Made by a program: the position numbers and the translations under genes. Shown here piece by piece: positions 9,779 to 20,832 of a stretch of DNA of 64,000 nt. A model generated the notes under the pieces. That model saw only the letters and a list, made by a program, of their open reading frames with translations, had not been told where the DNA came from and ran no database searches. The number at the start of each line of letters is the position of its first letter. The stretch's first letter is position 1. This stretch comes from Acytostelium subglobosum LB1 (lineage: Eukaryota > Evosea > Eumycetozoa > Acytosteliales > Acytosteliaceae): the NCBI RefSeq assembly GCF_000787575.1, contig NW_012236500.1, forward strand, positions 135,001 through 199,000, read 5' to 3'.

Positions 9779-12700
9779 ATGAGTAGTCCAATCACATCTA
9801 ATGGAGGCATCAAGAGTTGGAAGGACTTTGAACATATGCGATTCAAGTTTACAAGGCTAGTCCAGAAGGTATGTCAAGGACAGGCGTTACCAGAGGACGT
9901 TCATGCATGGTAGCTAACATTCCCGCGGCACCAAACACACACCTGTCACATGATCAATAATATCCTGTCACGTGATTGATGATTTGTCACGTGATCAATC
10001 TTATAATTTGGGACGACACACTGATCAGGGCGCCTTCCCACATTGCTTCTACCATTGCATAATACATTACTTGACAACGTCATCGTTGGACAATCCTCTA
10101 ATACCAAGGAATGTACAACAATTAAGATATAGAATCAGCGATTATTTGGACGAAAGACATACTTCAAATGGCGTGCCAGAGTCATTTGGTCAGCGACTGG
10201 AGGAGATCAATGAGATACAGGGCGAGCTGAACATCGCCAATTGGGAGGACTTTGTCTTGTCCGTCTGCGAGAACTTATACCCTGGCACATTGGAGATCAA
10301 TGCCCTCACTGAACTCTTTGCCATTTGGACTGGACAGCGCATCACCATCGAGGTGTTTGACAGCGCAGAGGAAGAGCCTCGTGTTTATGGCGCTGGCGGC
10401 GAGCCGACCAGCCCAGACATTGACGGCGGCAGCAGCAGCAGTGGCAGCACACTCAAGTGGAGTCTGGCCACTCACAAGAATCAGTATAGGGTGTTGGAGC
10501 CCATCACGATGGAGCAGGCGGCTGCGTCTTCGCCTCCACTAGTGGCCATGTCCAGCAGTCTTCCCCTGCCCTCACCCTCACACTCTTCGCCATCACCACG
10601 TGGCGGTACAATGGACGGCGGGCTGGTGCACCCCAAGCTGATGCGCAATAACATGCGACAACTGGCACCATCACATCTAGAGACGTTTGACGATGACTGG
10701 GAGCACGAGGTGGACAACTGTCTGTATCTCTCAAGTTCGTCGTACGAGTTCAACTCGCTACAGTACCTCAATCGCCTGGACATCAAGCCACGCCACACTC
10801 TGACACAGGTGATCAATGGCGACACATTCGTGTTTGACAAGCGATCGTCCATGAAGCTGGTGCAGCCATTCGTCATGGCGTCGCGACCCGCCAGCTCAGA
10901 CCACGCAGGATTCCGCTCGCGCAAGACCTACTACGTATCGTTTCGCGGCACGGCCGACGTAGCCGACGTGCTCGGCGATGTACATATGCTACAAAAGTTC
11001 AACGGACTGGGCTCGCTGCACGGCACTTTCTACCGCAGCGCCGACTCATTCCCCTTCATGCAGCTGTTCAAGTGGATACAAAAGGGCTGCAATGTGGTGC
11101 TGACAGGCCACAGCGGCGGTGGCGCCGTCGCCACCATCATAGCTCTACGAATGATCTGCGAGCCATTCATCTCACGTGACCTCATTACATCACGTCTGAT
11201 GTGCATTACCTTTGGCCAGCCGCTGGTGCTGGACGGCGTGTTTGGCCGCTATCTCAACTCTCACGACAGCAAGGGCAAGCAGTTCCACTTCTTCCACAAG
11301 GTCGACGACCCCATCCCCAGCCTCATCGACTCTCTGACCACGCTCCAGATTGCCAGCAAAGCGTCTGATCGCGAGTATGTTTGTGAGCGCACTCTTATGC
11401 TGCAGGACCTGCTCGATCAGTCAAGCGCGTTTGTCAAGAACATCCTCTCCAAGATCTTCACCAACTCCAACCTGCCCACGACCATCCTCAAGGACACGCC
11501 CTCACTCTTTACCGAGGAGTCTACAGACCTGATGCGCTCTCTGCCCAAACTAACATTCTTTGGCCAGTATCATATCATCTCGCGACGTGCCCTGCCAGAG
11601 GCGGCTGCCGGCGCGGCTACACTGCTCTCAACCCCGCCACCCACGCAACAGACTCAGATCGACACACTCCGCGCATGGGTTGAGGAGGACCGCGTGCGAC
11701 TAGAGCGAATACTATCGAGCGAGATTGCCAACCCGCTCAAGGACATTGACAGCATCGAGGAGTCACTCTCGCAGCATCTGTTGGCTCACTACCAGCAGGA
11801 CCTGATGAGTCTCAGCCCAGAGTCGGCAATCGCCGCCGTCGCCAAGCACTCCACTCAATCATACAACAGCATTGGCGGTATGTCCGTGATGGACTGCCAG
11901 CCACGTATCGACAGCATCAGCATCAACATCGTTCATGGCAATGGAGTGATCGTCAAACTGGAGGGCCCGTATGTGTCATTCATCGGTGCGGCCGGGCTGC
12001 CTGGCAAGCTGCCCATGGTTCAGGTTACCATCAACAAGGTCAACAGCATAGAGATGGAGTACAAGAAGGAGGTGGACATTGACGCAAGCACCGAGCGCAT
12101 CAAGGTCAAGTTCCTTTCAATCTTCCGCTCTTACGAGGATAACTTCTTCCCATGCAAGGTGACAAACTATGTCGTGTCTGACCTGCTATCGATGGTGGGC
12201 TCGCGATCCGCCCAAGAGCTCTTGTACGCTGCATTCTGGGTCGTGTTCCTGTCGGACCAGCACGATGCTGGACGACTACGAGGCATCGTCAATAGGTTGT
12301 TGTCCACAGTGCCAGACTACTACCTACTGTTCCAGGCGATTCGCTCAGAGGACGAATACACACGCAGCCTGTGTAAGCTGATACTTTGCAATCTAAAGGA
12401 CGAGCAGCTGTCACGTGCCGTCACCAACTGCCACCAACTCGGCGTTTCCCTGGCAAAGATCAAACAGTACGTGTGCGGGGAACTGAACAAGGACGCTCGC
12501 GACATCTTTGGCTCGCTGCCCAGTAGCAACTTGCACACTTGTCTCGAGGACCAGCTCCTGGAGATCAACGCGGCGGCCGCGGCAGCTGCACCTGATCTGT
12601 CAAACAACACATCATCATGGAACAGCCTGTTGACGACCTACGAGCGGTCAAAGAAGTGGCTGGACCTGTTTGTCGACTTCAGGCGTCTGCCTGTTCTGTT

Positions 12701-13965
12701 CCCTGATGGGATCATCGAGCGACTATTGGGGTCCATCTCCCTGCTGCCCATCCATAATCATCGCTCATTCGAGGAGATAAAGAAGGTGTTGACCAAGGTG
12801 TTCAAGATCGATTCACTGCCTGGCGGCCTCAACCTGTCCGAGGACTTCATGACCGAGCTGGCGATCTACCGCCACTTCACACAACGGGGATTCTCCACAA
12901 CCAACTCATTCGACAAAGACTTGTCCGACCAACACTGGGCACTCAACAGGCCCGAGCGCATCATGTCACTTTACCAGACGATGTTGATCCATGAGCTACG
13001 CATTGAACTGGCAGTGCCACGCGTCGTGGTCGCCGGCCTCAAGATGATTGGCAAATCGACATCTATTGAAAAGGTATTTGGAATACCCAAGAGCCATGTG
13101 TCTGGAACTGGACTGCATTATGGCGCACGCGAGGAGGACCGCACCAATGTGCCCGGCTTCTACAAGGTCGGTCCAAACGTTAGAGTGATTGACTTCCCCG
13201 GCTCGGACGACCCCGACCCCACGATCAAGTCGATCGCCGATGTGGCCATGGCCATTCCAGGCATCTGTATGATATTCCTGCGTTGCTCATCACTGAGCTC
13301 GCACGACACCTATGAGATCGTGCAACAGTTCCGCTCTGCATCGCCCAAGCGACCAATCGTAGTCTGTGTCAATCGTGTGGACGAATGGTACAACGACCTA
13401 AACATCGATCCAGACTTCCACGACGCGCCCAACAAACTAGTTCCAGAGGAGTTAGTTCGCAAGGTATCCTTTGAATGGAGAAAGGTATGTATCCCATCGA
13501 CCCGCTTGTCCACTCGCACTCCCTCACTCAATCACTAACTCACTCCCTCTTGACTACATGTAGCTGACCAAGACATTGGTGGATAGGTTGAATGTTGAGG
13601 ATTACTTGATACCATCGGTGATTGATAGGAAGCTATTGTCAAATGATCAGTTGAATAGGCTGTGTCGTGTGTTTGAGTTCAAGGAGGACTTGAACGATCA
13701 CAGATACCTGGCATCCAAGTCACCATCATTCCTACATCTGCCATCAAACATACGTGATATCATTGGTGATATCTTTAGCAATCTGAAATGGTTCAATGAG
13801 AATGAGTTGAAGGAGTGGAGACAATGGAGCAACGAACTGAACTCTAGAATACCATTGAAGACCATCATCCTACCTCCGCCTCCAATGTCACCACGTCAAC
13901 AACAGCAACTTCAACAACAACAGCAACTATTGCAACAACAACATATGTCACAACAGTATCAATGA
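9779..13965 (+). CDS. OTU-like protease / class-3 lipase / GTPase-like fusion protein, 1,315 aa
   Basis: Exons are about 9779-9868, 10029-13484 and 13564-13965, all phase 0. Residues 31-185 look like an OTU-type cysteine protease: Cys36 in FPHCFYHCI, then LEINALTELFAIWTGQRITIEVFD and His179 in HKNQYRVL. Residues about 330-450 are a class-3 (Rossmann) lipase: YYVSFRGTADVADVLGD, LHGTFYRSA, nucleophile Ser392 in TGHSGGGA, ITFGQP, and VDDPIPSL with a probable Asp. Residues about 1030-1190 look like a GTPase: Walker A GLKMIGKST (1033-1041), DFPG, and NRVD. The tail is PPPPMSPRQQ followed by Gln runs. The order suggests a multidomain hydrolase, with the lipase acting on lipids and the OTU domain on ubiquitin, possibly switched by nucleotide; that is inference. 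The intron at 9869-10028 carries repeated CACGTG motifs. Confidence 0.85.
9869..10028 (+). repeat. Intronic triple repeat of TGTCAC(A/G)TGAT
   Basis: Within the first intron, TGTCACATGATCAATA, TGTCACGTGATTGATG and TGTCACGTGATCAATC follow one another over about 55 nt. The core TCACGTGA is a palindrome (E-box-like). The same core appears three times, in inverse orientation, in the first intron of the gene at 28128, about 18 kb away. Confidence 0.7.
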
Positions 13966-14166
13966 ATGAATCATTCTTCTTCATCATCGTCATCGTCGTC
14001 GATGTTATAATCTATCTCTTTGAGTCTGTTGTACAACTTTCAAAATGAATGAAAATGAGTGAACTTGAGCTTTTTGAACTTTTCAAGGTTCATCATCTCG
14101 CGCATTACTTTGATCGCGATTAATCAATCAAAGAGATAAAGATACATAGATATATATAATACAGAG

Positions 14167-14529
14167 ATGTCAACAACTACAGGTCAACAACAACAACAAC
14201 AACAATCAAACAGTGCACAATTCAACTTCTTTAAGATGTGTATTGGTCGTCCTGTTGTTGTAAAGCTAAACAATGGAGTTGAATATAGAGGTATACTTGA
14301 AGTGGTCGATGGTAACATGAACATTGTAATGGAGCAGACTGAAGAGTATCTGAATGGACAACTGAAAACCAAGTACGGTGATTGCTTCCTGAGAGGTAAC
14401 AATGGTATGTATCTCATCTCATTCGCTCATTCAATCATTCAATCAATCGATCAATCACTCATTCACTCATTCACTTCAACACTACTACTAGTACTATATA
14501 TATCAGCACAATCGCGAAAGGGCAACTAG
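14167..14529 (+). CDS. U6 snRNA-associated Sm-like protein LSm6
   Basis: Two exons, 14167-14404 and 14492-14529, join in phase to 91 aa. The Sm1 motif is clear (IGRPVVVKLNNGVEYRG, then the VDGNMNI loop), followed by EQTEEYLNGQLKTKYGDCFLRGNN and the Sm2 end VLYISAQSRKGN supplied by exon 2. The N-terminus has a Gln run (seven CAA codons) not found in the yeast or animal protein. LSm6 belongs to the LSm1-7 ring (mRNA decay) and the LSm2-8 ring (U6 snRNA). The 87-nt intron is rich in TCAATCA. Confidence 0.93.
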   Translation: MSTTTGQQQQQQQSNSAQFNFFKMCIGRPVVVKLNNGVEYRGILEVVDGNMNIVMEQTEEYLNGQLKTKYGDCFLRGNNGMYLISFAHSIIQSIDQSLIHSFTSTLLLVLYISAQSRKGN

Positions 14530-15118
14530 TTATCGATCAATGGTTGCGAAGGAATAAATACAATCGTCGAGTCGAGTAGGTGACTCTTGTTTTATACTCT
14601 GTAAATGAACAGTCATCGAGACATCTTCATCAATAACAACAGCAACAACGCAGGATGATAATGATGATCAGATCTCATAGTTGGATGCCGACAAAGCGTT
14701 GAGTGCGACATCATGATGAAGATCACCATTCGTAAAGCGTCTACTGTTCATAATTAGCTTGGTTACCCAAGTTGGTACGAATGATCAATCAGTCCACAAA
14801 CCTTATTCTACCCAACACATCATTATTATTGTTGTTCTTCCTTCTCGATCCGCAAACAAACACACACACGCAAGCAGACACACTACATTACCGGTCGATG
14901 TTATTGGATAATTGTGTTTGCAATACAAAGATTTAGTCCTATCTGGCAATTTGTGTATAACCATCATCGGGGTATGGTGTCGAAATAAAAATAATAATAA
15001 TAATGTTTTATGATAATTTGTAATATAGATACTGTTCAAAAGATATATATAAATGAGGTTGAATTAATTAATTCATTCAAAGAGATTCTTCAAATACAAT
15101 ATTATTAATCTCAATAAC
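14530..15118. other. Intergenic between LSm6 and a secreted protein
   Basis: The stretch is AT-rich, with an (ATA)n run at about 14990-15005 and ATTCA repeats just upstream of the next gene. Minus ORF 14803-15039 has no coding character. No RNA gene was recognised. Confidence 0.4.
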
Positions 15119-15625
15119 ATGTCTAAATTGAATAACAATCAATTCCTTCTTTTTTTTAATCTTGGTGATATCCATAATCAATGTAATAGATTGTCAAGAA
15201 TCATCAGGTATGTATTATATAAATTAAATAAATAATAAATTAAAATTAATTTTTCCATTTATTAACAATTATAATCATTAGATTCGTCCATTATTGATTC
15301 TACCAGTAGTCAAGATAGAAATTATATTAGATTAAGTCAATTGCACTTTCCTGTGATTACGAAAACTTTTAGTGAAGGAATTAAAGTCTACTATGGTTAT
15401 AGAGATGGAAATTATTATGGTCTACCTTCCTTTGTTAACATTATGGAAGGGGATCAATACGTCAAGTATTATCTTGTAGGTTCTTTTCCCGACTTGTACC
15501 TTCAATCCGATCATAATATTTATAGTATATTTGCTTCAGAGGACAACGGAAAAATTAATTATTACATTAATATTGCTGGAAAAATTATATTATTACCATT
15601 TGATAAGATAAATATTAACCCGTAA
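15119..15625 (+). CDS. Small secreted protein, with an apparent homopolymer frameshift in the signal peptide
   Basis: The ATG at 15119 opens MSKLNNNQFLL. The T8 run at about 15150 puts the rest out of frame; with seven Ts it would read on as FLILVISIINVIDCQESSG, a classic signal peptide. A GTATGT donor at 15208 and an acceptor at 15281 then join in phase to DSSIIDSTSSQD and an AT-rich exon ending at 15625 (KINYYINIAGKIILLPFDK). The mature protein would be about 120 aa, Tyr/Asn-rich, with no known family. The shift is probably a sequencing or assembly error, but a true null allele is possible. Confidence 0.55.
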
Positions 15626-15879
15626 TCCTTTGAAGGGTCCTCTGTTCGTTTACTCGTACTTGGATGTATCCAATCAATAAATACTGGTCATAATCACTCA
15701 TTGAATGTTGTTATTTGTATGTTAGATAGTAATTAATCTAATCAGATTCAACTATGACCTGATCGTTGTGCGCGTGATTAAGTGAGTGAGTGAGTGAAGT
15801 AGTACGTTGGTCAGTCTCAACTGATAATGTACCATGGTCATCAATACAAATAAATAAAGGTCATTAACGTAATGAATGT

Positions 15880-16669
15880 TTAAGGGTTTGAATGATAGTA
15901 ATCGTTTAGACAGCGTATCGTGTGCTCTTGGTCCTTGTCAGATTGTGCCAGTGTCAGTTGGTAGTGATCGATTTCGTCCAGTTTGCAAGGTAGTCGTTGT
16001 CTATTCATTTGTTTCAGATGTGAAACAACTAATCCAGGTGTAACCAATTCCGATGGTGTATTCTTCAACTGTTTCCTGATCAAATCACATTCATCATGTG
16101 TATATATCAATCTTTGTGACCATAAATCTATGATCTGATCATTGATCGTATGATTGAGTGAGAGTGAGTGGAATAGTTCCAAAGTGATTGATCGTATGAT
16201 TGAGTGTTTGAGTGAGTGAGTGGAATAGTTCCAAAGTGATTGATCGAGTGATGAGCCCAACTCTACTCACCTCTTTTATCTCATCCTTTTGTTTCTGATC
16301 CAACTTGTAATAGAACCGCAGTATTGTGTCCATTCGTTGAAAGAATAGTAGCATGTAGAGGTCATTGCCAGCTTTGAATAGCTTGTTCATCGAGCTAAAG
16401 TGCAAGACATCACTGATTAGGAAGAAGATCGCTCGGTTCTTTGCAATGTTGTTCGTGTCCATGTTCAATGCCATTCGCATCGTTATCAACTCCACTATCA
16501 TAGCAGCACGTGATTCATTCAACAATATCCAATCCTTTGCATTCTTTATATATTCATTCGTATCGATTATCGACGTCAGGATCTCATTGAGTTGATATGT
16601 CAATGTCTGATCATCAATCATTTGTTGTTGTTGTTGTTGTAGTAGTTGTTGTTGTTGATACATCATTGT

Positions 16670-16740
<71 letters not shown>

Positions 16741-16939
16741 GATAGTATTGTTGTTGGTATTGATTATCGATATATCCTGGTCCACTACCTCCTGGTCCAC
16801 CGCCTCCTGGTCCTATATATTGTTGTTGTTGTTGTTGTGGTTGTGTATCCCATTGATGTTGTTGTATCTGTGTATCCATTTGATGATGTTGTACACCATC
16901 CCATTGTTGATGTTGTTGTTGTAGTTGTTGATTGTACAT
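15880..16939 (-). CDS. CHERP-like CID-domain protein with long polyQ
   Basis: Two exons (about 16939-16271 and 16134-15880) give 307 aa. The N-terminal 110 residues are Gln-rich, with one uninterrupted CAA run and a Gly/Pro island. Then comes a CID-type helical domain: LNEILTSIIDTNEYIKNAKDWIL, AMIVELITMRMAL and RAIFFLISDVLHFSS, ending with IIDLWSQRLIY after the splice. This arrangement resembles the CID of CHERP, a spliceosome-associated protein (ENGYF/LWE region), so a nuclear role in RNA polymerase II-coupled splicing is likely but inferred. The SURP and G-patch parts of animal CHERP are absent, so it is either short or divergent. The start at 16939 faces the kelch gene across 130 bp. Confidence 0.7.
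16138..16250. repeat. Intronic tandem duplication (about 50-56 bp unit)
   Basis: The intron of the CHERP-like gene holds two near-identical copies of a unit running from TGATCGTATGATTGAGTG to GTGGAATAGTTCCAAAG (about 16145-16190 and 16191-16240). Part of a third copy may begin at the 3' end. The duplication lies inside the intron and does not touch coding sequence. Confidence 0.75.
16618..16745 (-). repeat. (CAA)n trinucleotide tract encoding polyQ
   Basis: On the plus strand this is an almost pure TTG repeat, about 25 units in the longest run at 16669-16741, flanked by interrupted runs. It is read as CAA codons (Gln) in the CHERP-like gene. Other CAA tracts occur in the CDK8-like gene at 47755-48000 and in the Myb gene. 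Confidence 0.9.
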
Positions 16940-17069
16940 CTAACCAGAATGTATATCTTTGATTGAATGAATGAATGAATGAAATTGAATGATTGGTCAG
17001 AATGTGTGTGTATTTAGAAGACCAGTAGTTTCCAAATCAAGTAAAGGTTGACACTAATCTTGAAGTCAC

Positions 17070-18194
17070 ATGAACAGAGAGGATACCATGCGCGGTCTGT
17101 GGCAAGTCGATATCGAGGCACATGATGAGCTGTCAAAAATCACAAAGAATCTCTATTTGGAGAAACTGAGAGAACAGGCCTTGTATGCCATCAATATGAT
17201 TGACAAGAGTGTCGGTGTAAATCACATACACATTGACAGATACATAGCAAACAATACAATCAATCAGATATACTGTATCAATGGATCGAATGGTAACGAT
17301 AAACATGTTAGATCATTATTTAATACAGGAACACAAGTCAATATGGAGTGTTACAACATGAAAGATGGGCAATGGCGCAATGGACCTGCAACAGTGGAAC
17401 CAAGGCCATACTCATCATCATCAATGGTATCAATTGGATCATACATCTATGTGTTTGGCGGAAAAGTCAATCTCAATACATACGAACGGTTCAATATCCA
17501 AACATGTCAATGGGACATCCATGAGAGAATGGAGAAGGGTGGCTCATACATTGCGTGTTGCTATGATCGAGGCAGATACATCTACATCATTGGAGGTATC
17601 CAGAACATTGAAGCATTGGACCGTATCGATCGGTTTGACATTCTGACAGGAATGTTCAAGTGTGACTTTGCCAAACTAAAGTGTGCCAGGTATCACTCAT
17701 TCAGTTTCTACAAGGATGGAGTAATCTATATCATTGGTGGCACGACCAAGAGCTCCAAAGGACCTTGTATGGGCGTTGACAACATCGAAGCATTCAACGT
17801 CGAGGACAGGAGCTCAGAGATAGTATACCAATTCAGGGATGAAGAGCGAGAGATAGTGGATGGATGTTGTTTCGACAACAGAGAGTACATCTACATAATC
17901 ACAAAGACGTACATCTATCGCATCTCAATCTATGAATGGAAGATGGACAAAACACTGGTATATCCTATTTTCCCAAAGGGTGGCACTGGTTTGTCTATGG
18001 TGTTTGGATACAATGATGGCTTCAAGATCTGGTTAATCACAGACTTGTTACAGTATTGCTATCACTTTGATAAAGGTGATGATTGTGGTGGAATCAAATG
18101 GGACAGTCTACGCACAGGCAAAGGAGAATGGAAAGAGTTTAACAGAAAGATCACCAAAACAAACAGCCATGGTGCTGTTGGAATACTTTCATAA
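17070..18194 (+). CDS. Kelch-repeat protein, 374 aa
   Basis: An intronless ORF. Residues 1-60 are helical and charged (LSKITKNLYLEKLREQALYAINMI), resembling the coiled segment that follows B-box domains in Dictyostelium kelch proteins, but no zinc-binding Cys/His set is present. From about residue 95 there are kelch-like blades with the hallmarks YVFGGK, YIIGGIQ and YIIGGTTK, each followed by an aromatic-rich strand (YERFNIQTCQW, IDRFDILTGMF, IEAFNVEDRSSE). The fold is probably a beta-propeller for protein binding. The start at 17070 is the first ATG after the promoter shared with the CHERP-like gene; an upstream exon is possible but not seen. Partners and site are unknown. Confidence 0.75.
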   Translation: MNREDTMRGLWQVDIEAHDELSKITKNLYLEKLREQALYAINMIDKSVGVNHIHIDRYIANNTINQIYCINGSNGNDKHVRSLFNTGTQVNMECYNMKDGQWRNGPATVEPRPYSSSSMVSIGSYIYVFGGKVNLNTYERFNIQTCQWDIHERMEKGGSYIACCYDRGRYIYIIGGIQNIEALDRIDRFDILTGMFKCDFAKLKCARYHSFSFYKDGVIYIIGGTTKSSKGPCMGVDNIEAFNVEDRSSEIVYQFRDEEREIVDGCCFDNREYIYIITKTYIYRISIYEWKMDKTLVYPIFPKGGTGLSMVFGYNDGFKIWLITDLLQYCYHFDKGDDCGGIKWDSLRTGKGEWKEFNRKITKTNSHGAVGILS

Positions 18195-18410
18195 GAGGGG
18201 AAGTACCAAATGAATGGTGATCAATCAATTAACAAATCACAAAATAACTATACTTAGCTCAAAAGACACATCCATCATTCATTCAATACACCAATCATTC
18301 ATGAATATATATAGTTAGGGGATTAATTTACAAGTATTTATAGTATCGATCCAGTGTGATGGGATGGAATATGAACTTCAGGTTGTCCATGTCAATAGAT
18401 AGTATAATCC
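18195..18410. other. Convergent 3' region between kelch and NTPase-nuclease genes
   Basis: This is AT-rich sequence between two converging genes, with CATTCATTCA repeats. No gene is visible. Confidence 0.4.
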
Positions 18411-20832
18411 CTATGACTGCTTAGCATCTTCATTGCTGGCTTTCTGGATGGCCAGCTCGAGTTGGAGAGCAGTGATCAAAGAGGAATGGGTGGTGCGCTT
18501 TGGGGTGTTGAGGACCACTTTTCCTCCATTCCAAACGGCTTCAAACACTGTCAACGATCTTCCTTGGAGGTTTGTAAAGTCTATCTTAATGTTGGAGATT
18601 TGTGTTGCCACTGGGACCAAGTTCAAAATGACAATCTGTTTGGAATCCAAGTAGTAAGAATACTCTAGTACCTGCAACATCGCACTCTCAAGATCTTTGT
18701 CTGAATAGTAGGATACGAGGATGTATTAATATTGGTCTGGCGGTCGTTGTTTTGGGTGCTCAACAACAACAACTTACAATCTTTCCAGGTTTGGTGTGAC
18801 TTGAGCTCGAACAATATTCTCTTCCCATTCTGAACGAGTATGTCTCCACGCGATCGGCCTGTGTGATCAAAGGTCAGCAATGATCCAATCAAAGTGTCGC
18901 ACGAGCATGGATTGAACTTACCCATTCCAGGTGCTTTTGGCTCGGTCGAGGCAACATAGAAAGTCTTGTTTGTGAAGTTATAAAGTTGGAGGCCGCGCTG
19001 TAGGACGGCAAAGAACTCTGCTTGGAAGTTGTACTCTGATGGATAGTTTGTTGTGAAGTTTAACGACTCTAAAGTGATTGATTAGTTGTCATGAGCCTCT
19101 GTCTAGGATGGTTGGTTCTGGTGATCTATCTTACCATTGACGAGGAACAAGGAGAAGTCGAATCGTTGAAACACTGCCTCAAGAAGTGATTGAATGTCCT
19201 CTGGCCAATCCTTTGGCAATGTAAACTGGTCAATAGGTCGATACAGCTCAGAGAGCAGCAACTGTCGCATCAGAGGTGAACATAGATTGAAGGTGTGCTT
19301 CTCTTCTGGCCACAGAACTCCAAAAGCACACAGAGTGAGGGCGCTCACATAGTCCTCACCTATATGTAGTTGCGGGGGAACCATTGCGTAAGTATGTAAA
19401 TTGACTGACAACCATTGATCAAATACTATATAACCTACCTTTGAAAATAAACGGCTCGCCACTTCCAACAATTATTGGAATGAGCCGAGAAAGAGACTTG
19501 TCGCTGAGGACCAACTCGGTCAACCGTTTGAACTGATCTTGCTCGAGAAATAGATTGGTTGCCATGGTCCTCAGCCAAAGCCACACCTTGGAGTCGATTA
19601 GCCCTGAATGTTTGGCAATGATCGTGGGGAAACTATTGTCCAAGATGATTCCAATGATTCCCAAAAGGCCTGCATATCCTCCAGTGGTATTGTAGATCTC
19701 CTCAACCGTTTTGGCTTCGATTTTGACACTCCTGTCGCTTGCCCATCTCTGGAGAAGCAATGAGACCTCGTGTCGGGGAAGTGGTTCAATGTAGATGACA
19801 TTGTTGAGAGGAAACGGGCTGAAAGTGTCCTTGAACTTCTTCTTGAATTCATCGGATTGAGCAAGAGTGACCAACTGAGATGTGCCAAATCCAATGACGC
19901 TCCAGAGATTGTGAGTCATGGTGATGTCGTCCATGATTGCCTTCAGAGTGATAAGGAAATCTTTCCTATGTACGCAGGTCTCTATCATCTGGAACTCGTC
20001 AATCAGCAATACAACGGATTTGTTTCCAAAGTGAGCGCCATTGGCAAATGTGAAGAGATTGTGAAATCCATCGGCATTCTTGATATCCGGTATATCCTTG
20101 CATGTATATCTGATCTGTGTTGTCATCCATGACCACATGTCTGAGGAGGCAGTCTCGTTCATTGTCATCCTACACGAATATTGACCTACGTGTGTAAGTG
20201 GTGAGTTTGCAAACGACGGTACCATCGACCAGAGTATACATACGGAATGACGCAGTAATCGGCTTGTATGACTGAGAGAAGAGCTTTGAGATGACTAGTC
20301 TTGCCACTTCTGAAAGGACCTTGGGCGAGATAGCAACCATGATTCCGAGCAGATTGCGCCAACTTGTTGAGCTGCAAGCTTGATATGGGGACATGATAAT
20401 GATAGTAATCAACAGGTACACCAAATGTCCATTGCTTATCTATATGTGTTTCATTCATTCATTCATTCATTCATTCATTCATTGAGTTAGGATACATTGC
20501 TGCTGAGGTGATGAACTTGCATATTTGTACTTACGAGACTGAATACCTGGTGATACTATCGAGTGAGTATGTTAGTATTGAATGAAGACATTGAGTCGTT
20601 ATTGATTGTACTTACAAGTTGGTTGGGAGACAAGAGCAATCAATTTCTTTGCAGTGCCCAATGAGAAACCACTCTTTTGAAGTTCTTGGACGCTTGAAGT
20701 AGACAGTGTATCACCAGTTATCTTTTCTTTGACCATTCTGTTGGTGTCTTCATTGTCTAGCTTCAAATGAGCACTGATTTGCTCAGGAGTTGTATCCTTT
20801 GTAAGGAATGAATGTTGTTGTGAAGTTGTCAT
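18411..20832 (-). CDS. SAM + P-loop NTPase + PD-(D/E)XK nuclease, Crinkler/CR-effector type
   Basis: About nine short exons on the minus strand join in phase; the start is 20832 and the stop 18411. The N-terminus is SAM-like (TPEQISAHLKLDNED to KSGFSLGTAKKLIALV). A P-loop NTPase follows, with Walker A GPFRSGKTS, Walker B VVLLIDEFQ and FGTSQLVTLA. The C-terminal part has the nuclease core: Glu in QAEFFAVLQRG, GRSRGDILV, and FELKSH (ExK). The layout matches AAA-ATPase-like plus PDDEXK proteins and the Crinkler-RHS-type effectors described in oomycetes, fungi and other eukaryotes, which target DNA in host or rival nuclei. The gene looks whole. A dedicated secretion signal was not seen. Exon 2 is only about 21 nt (20535-20555) and is the least certain. 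Confidence 0.75.

Noticed and set aside
16597-16962. Val-rich plus-strand ORF
   Set aside because: It is the complement of the polyQ tract of the CHERP-like gene.
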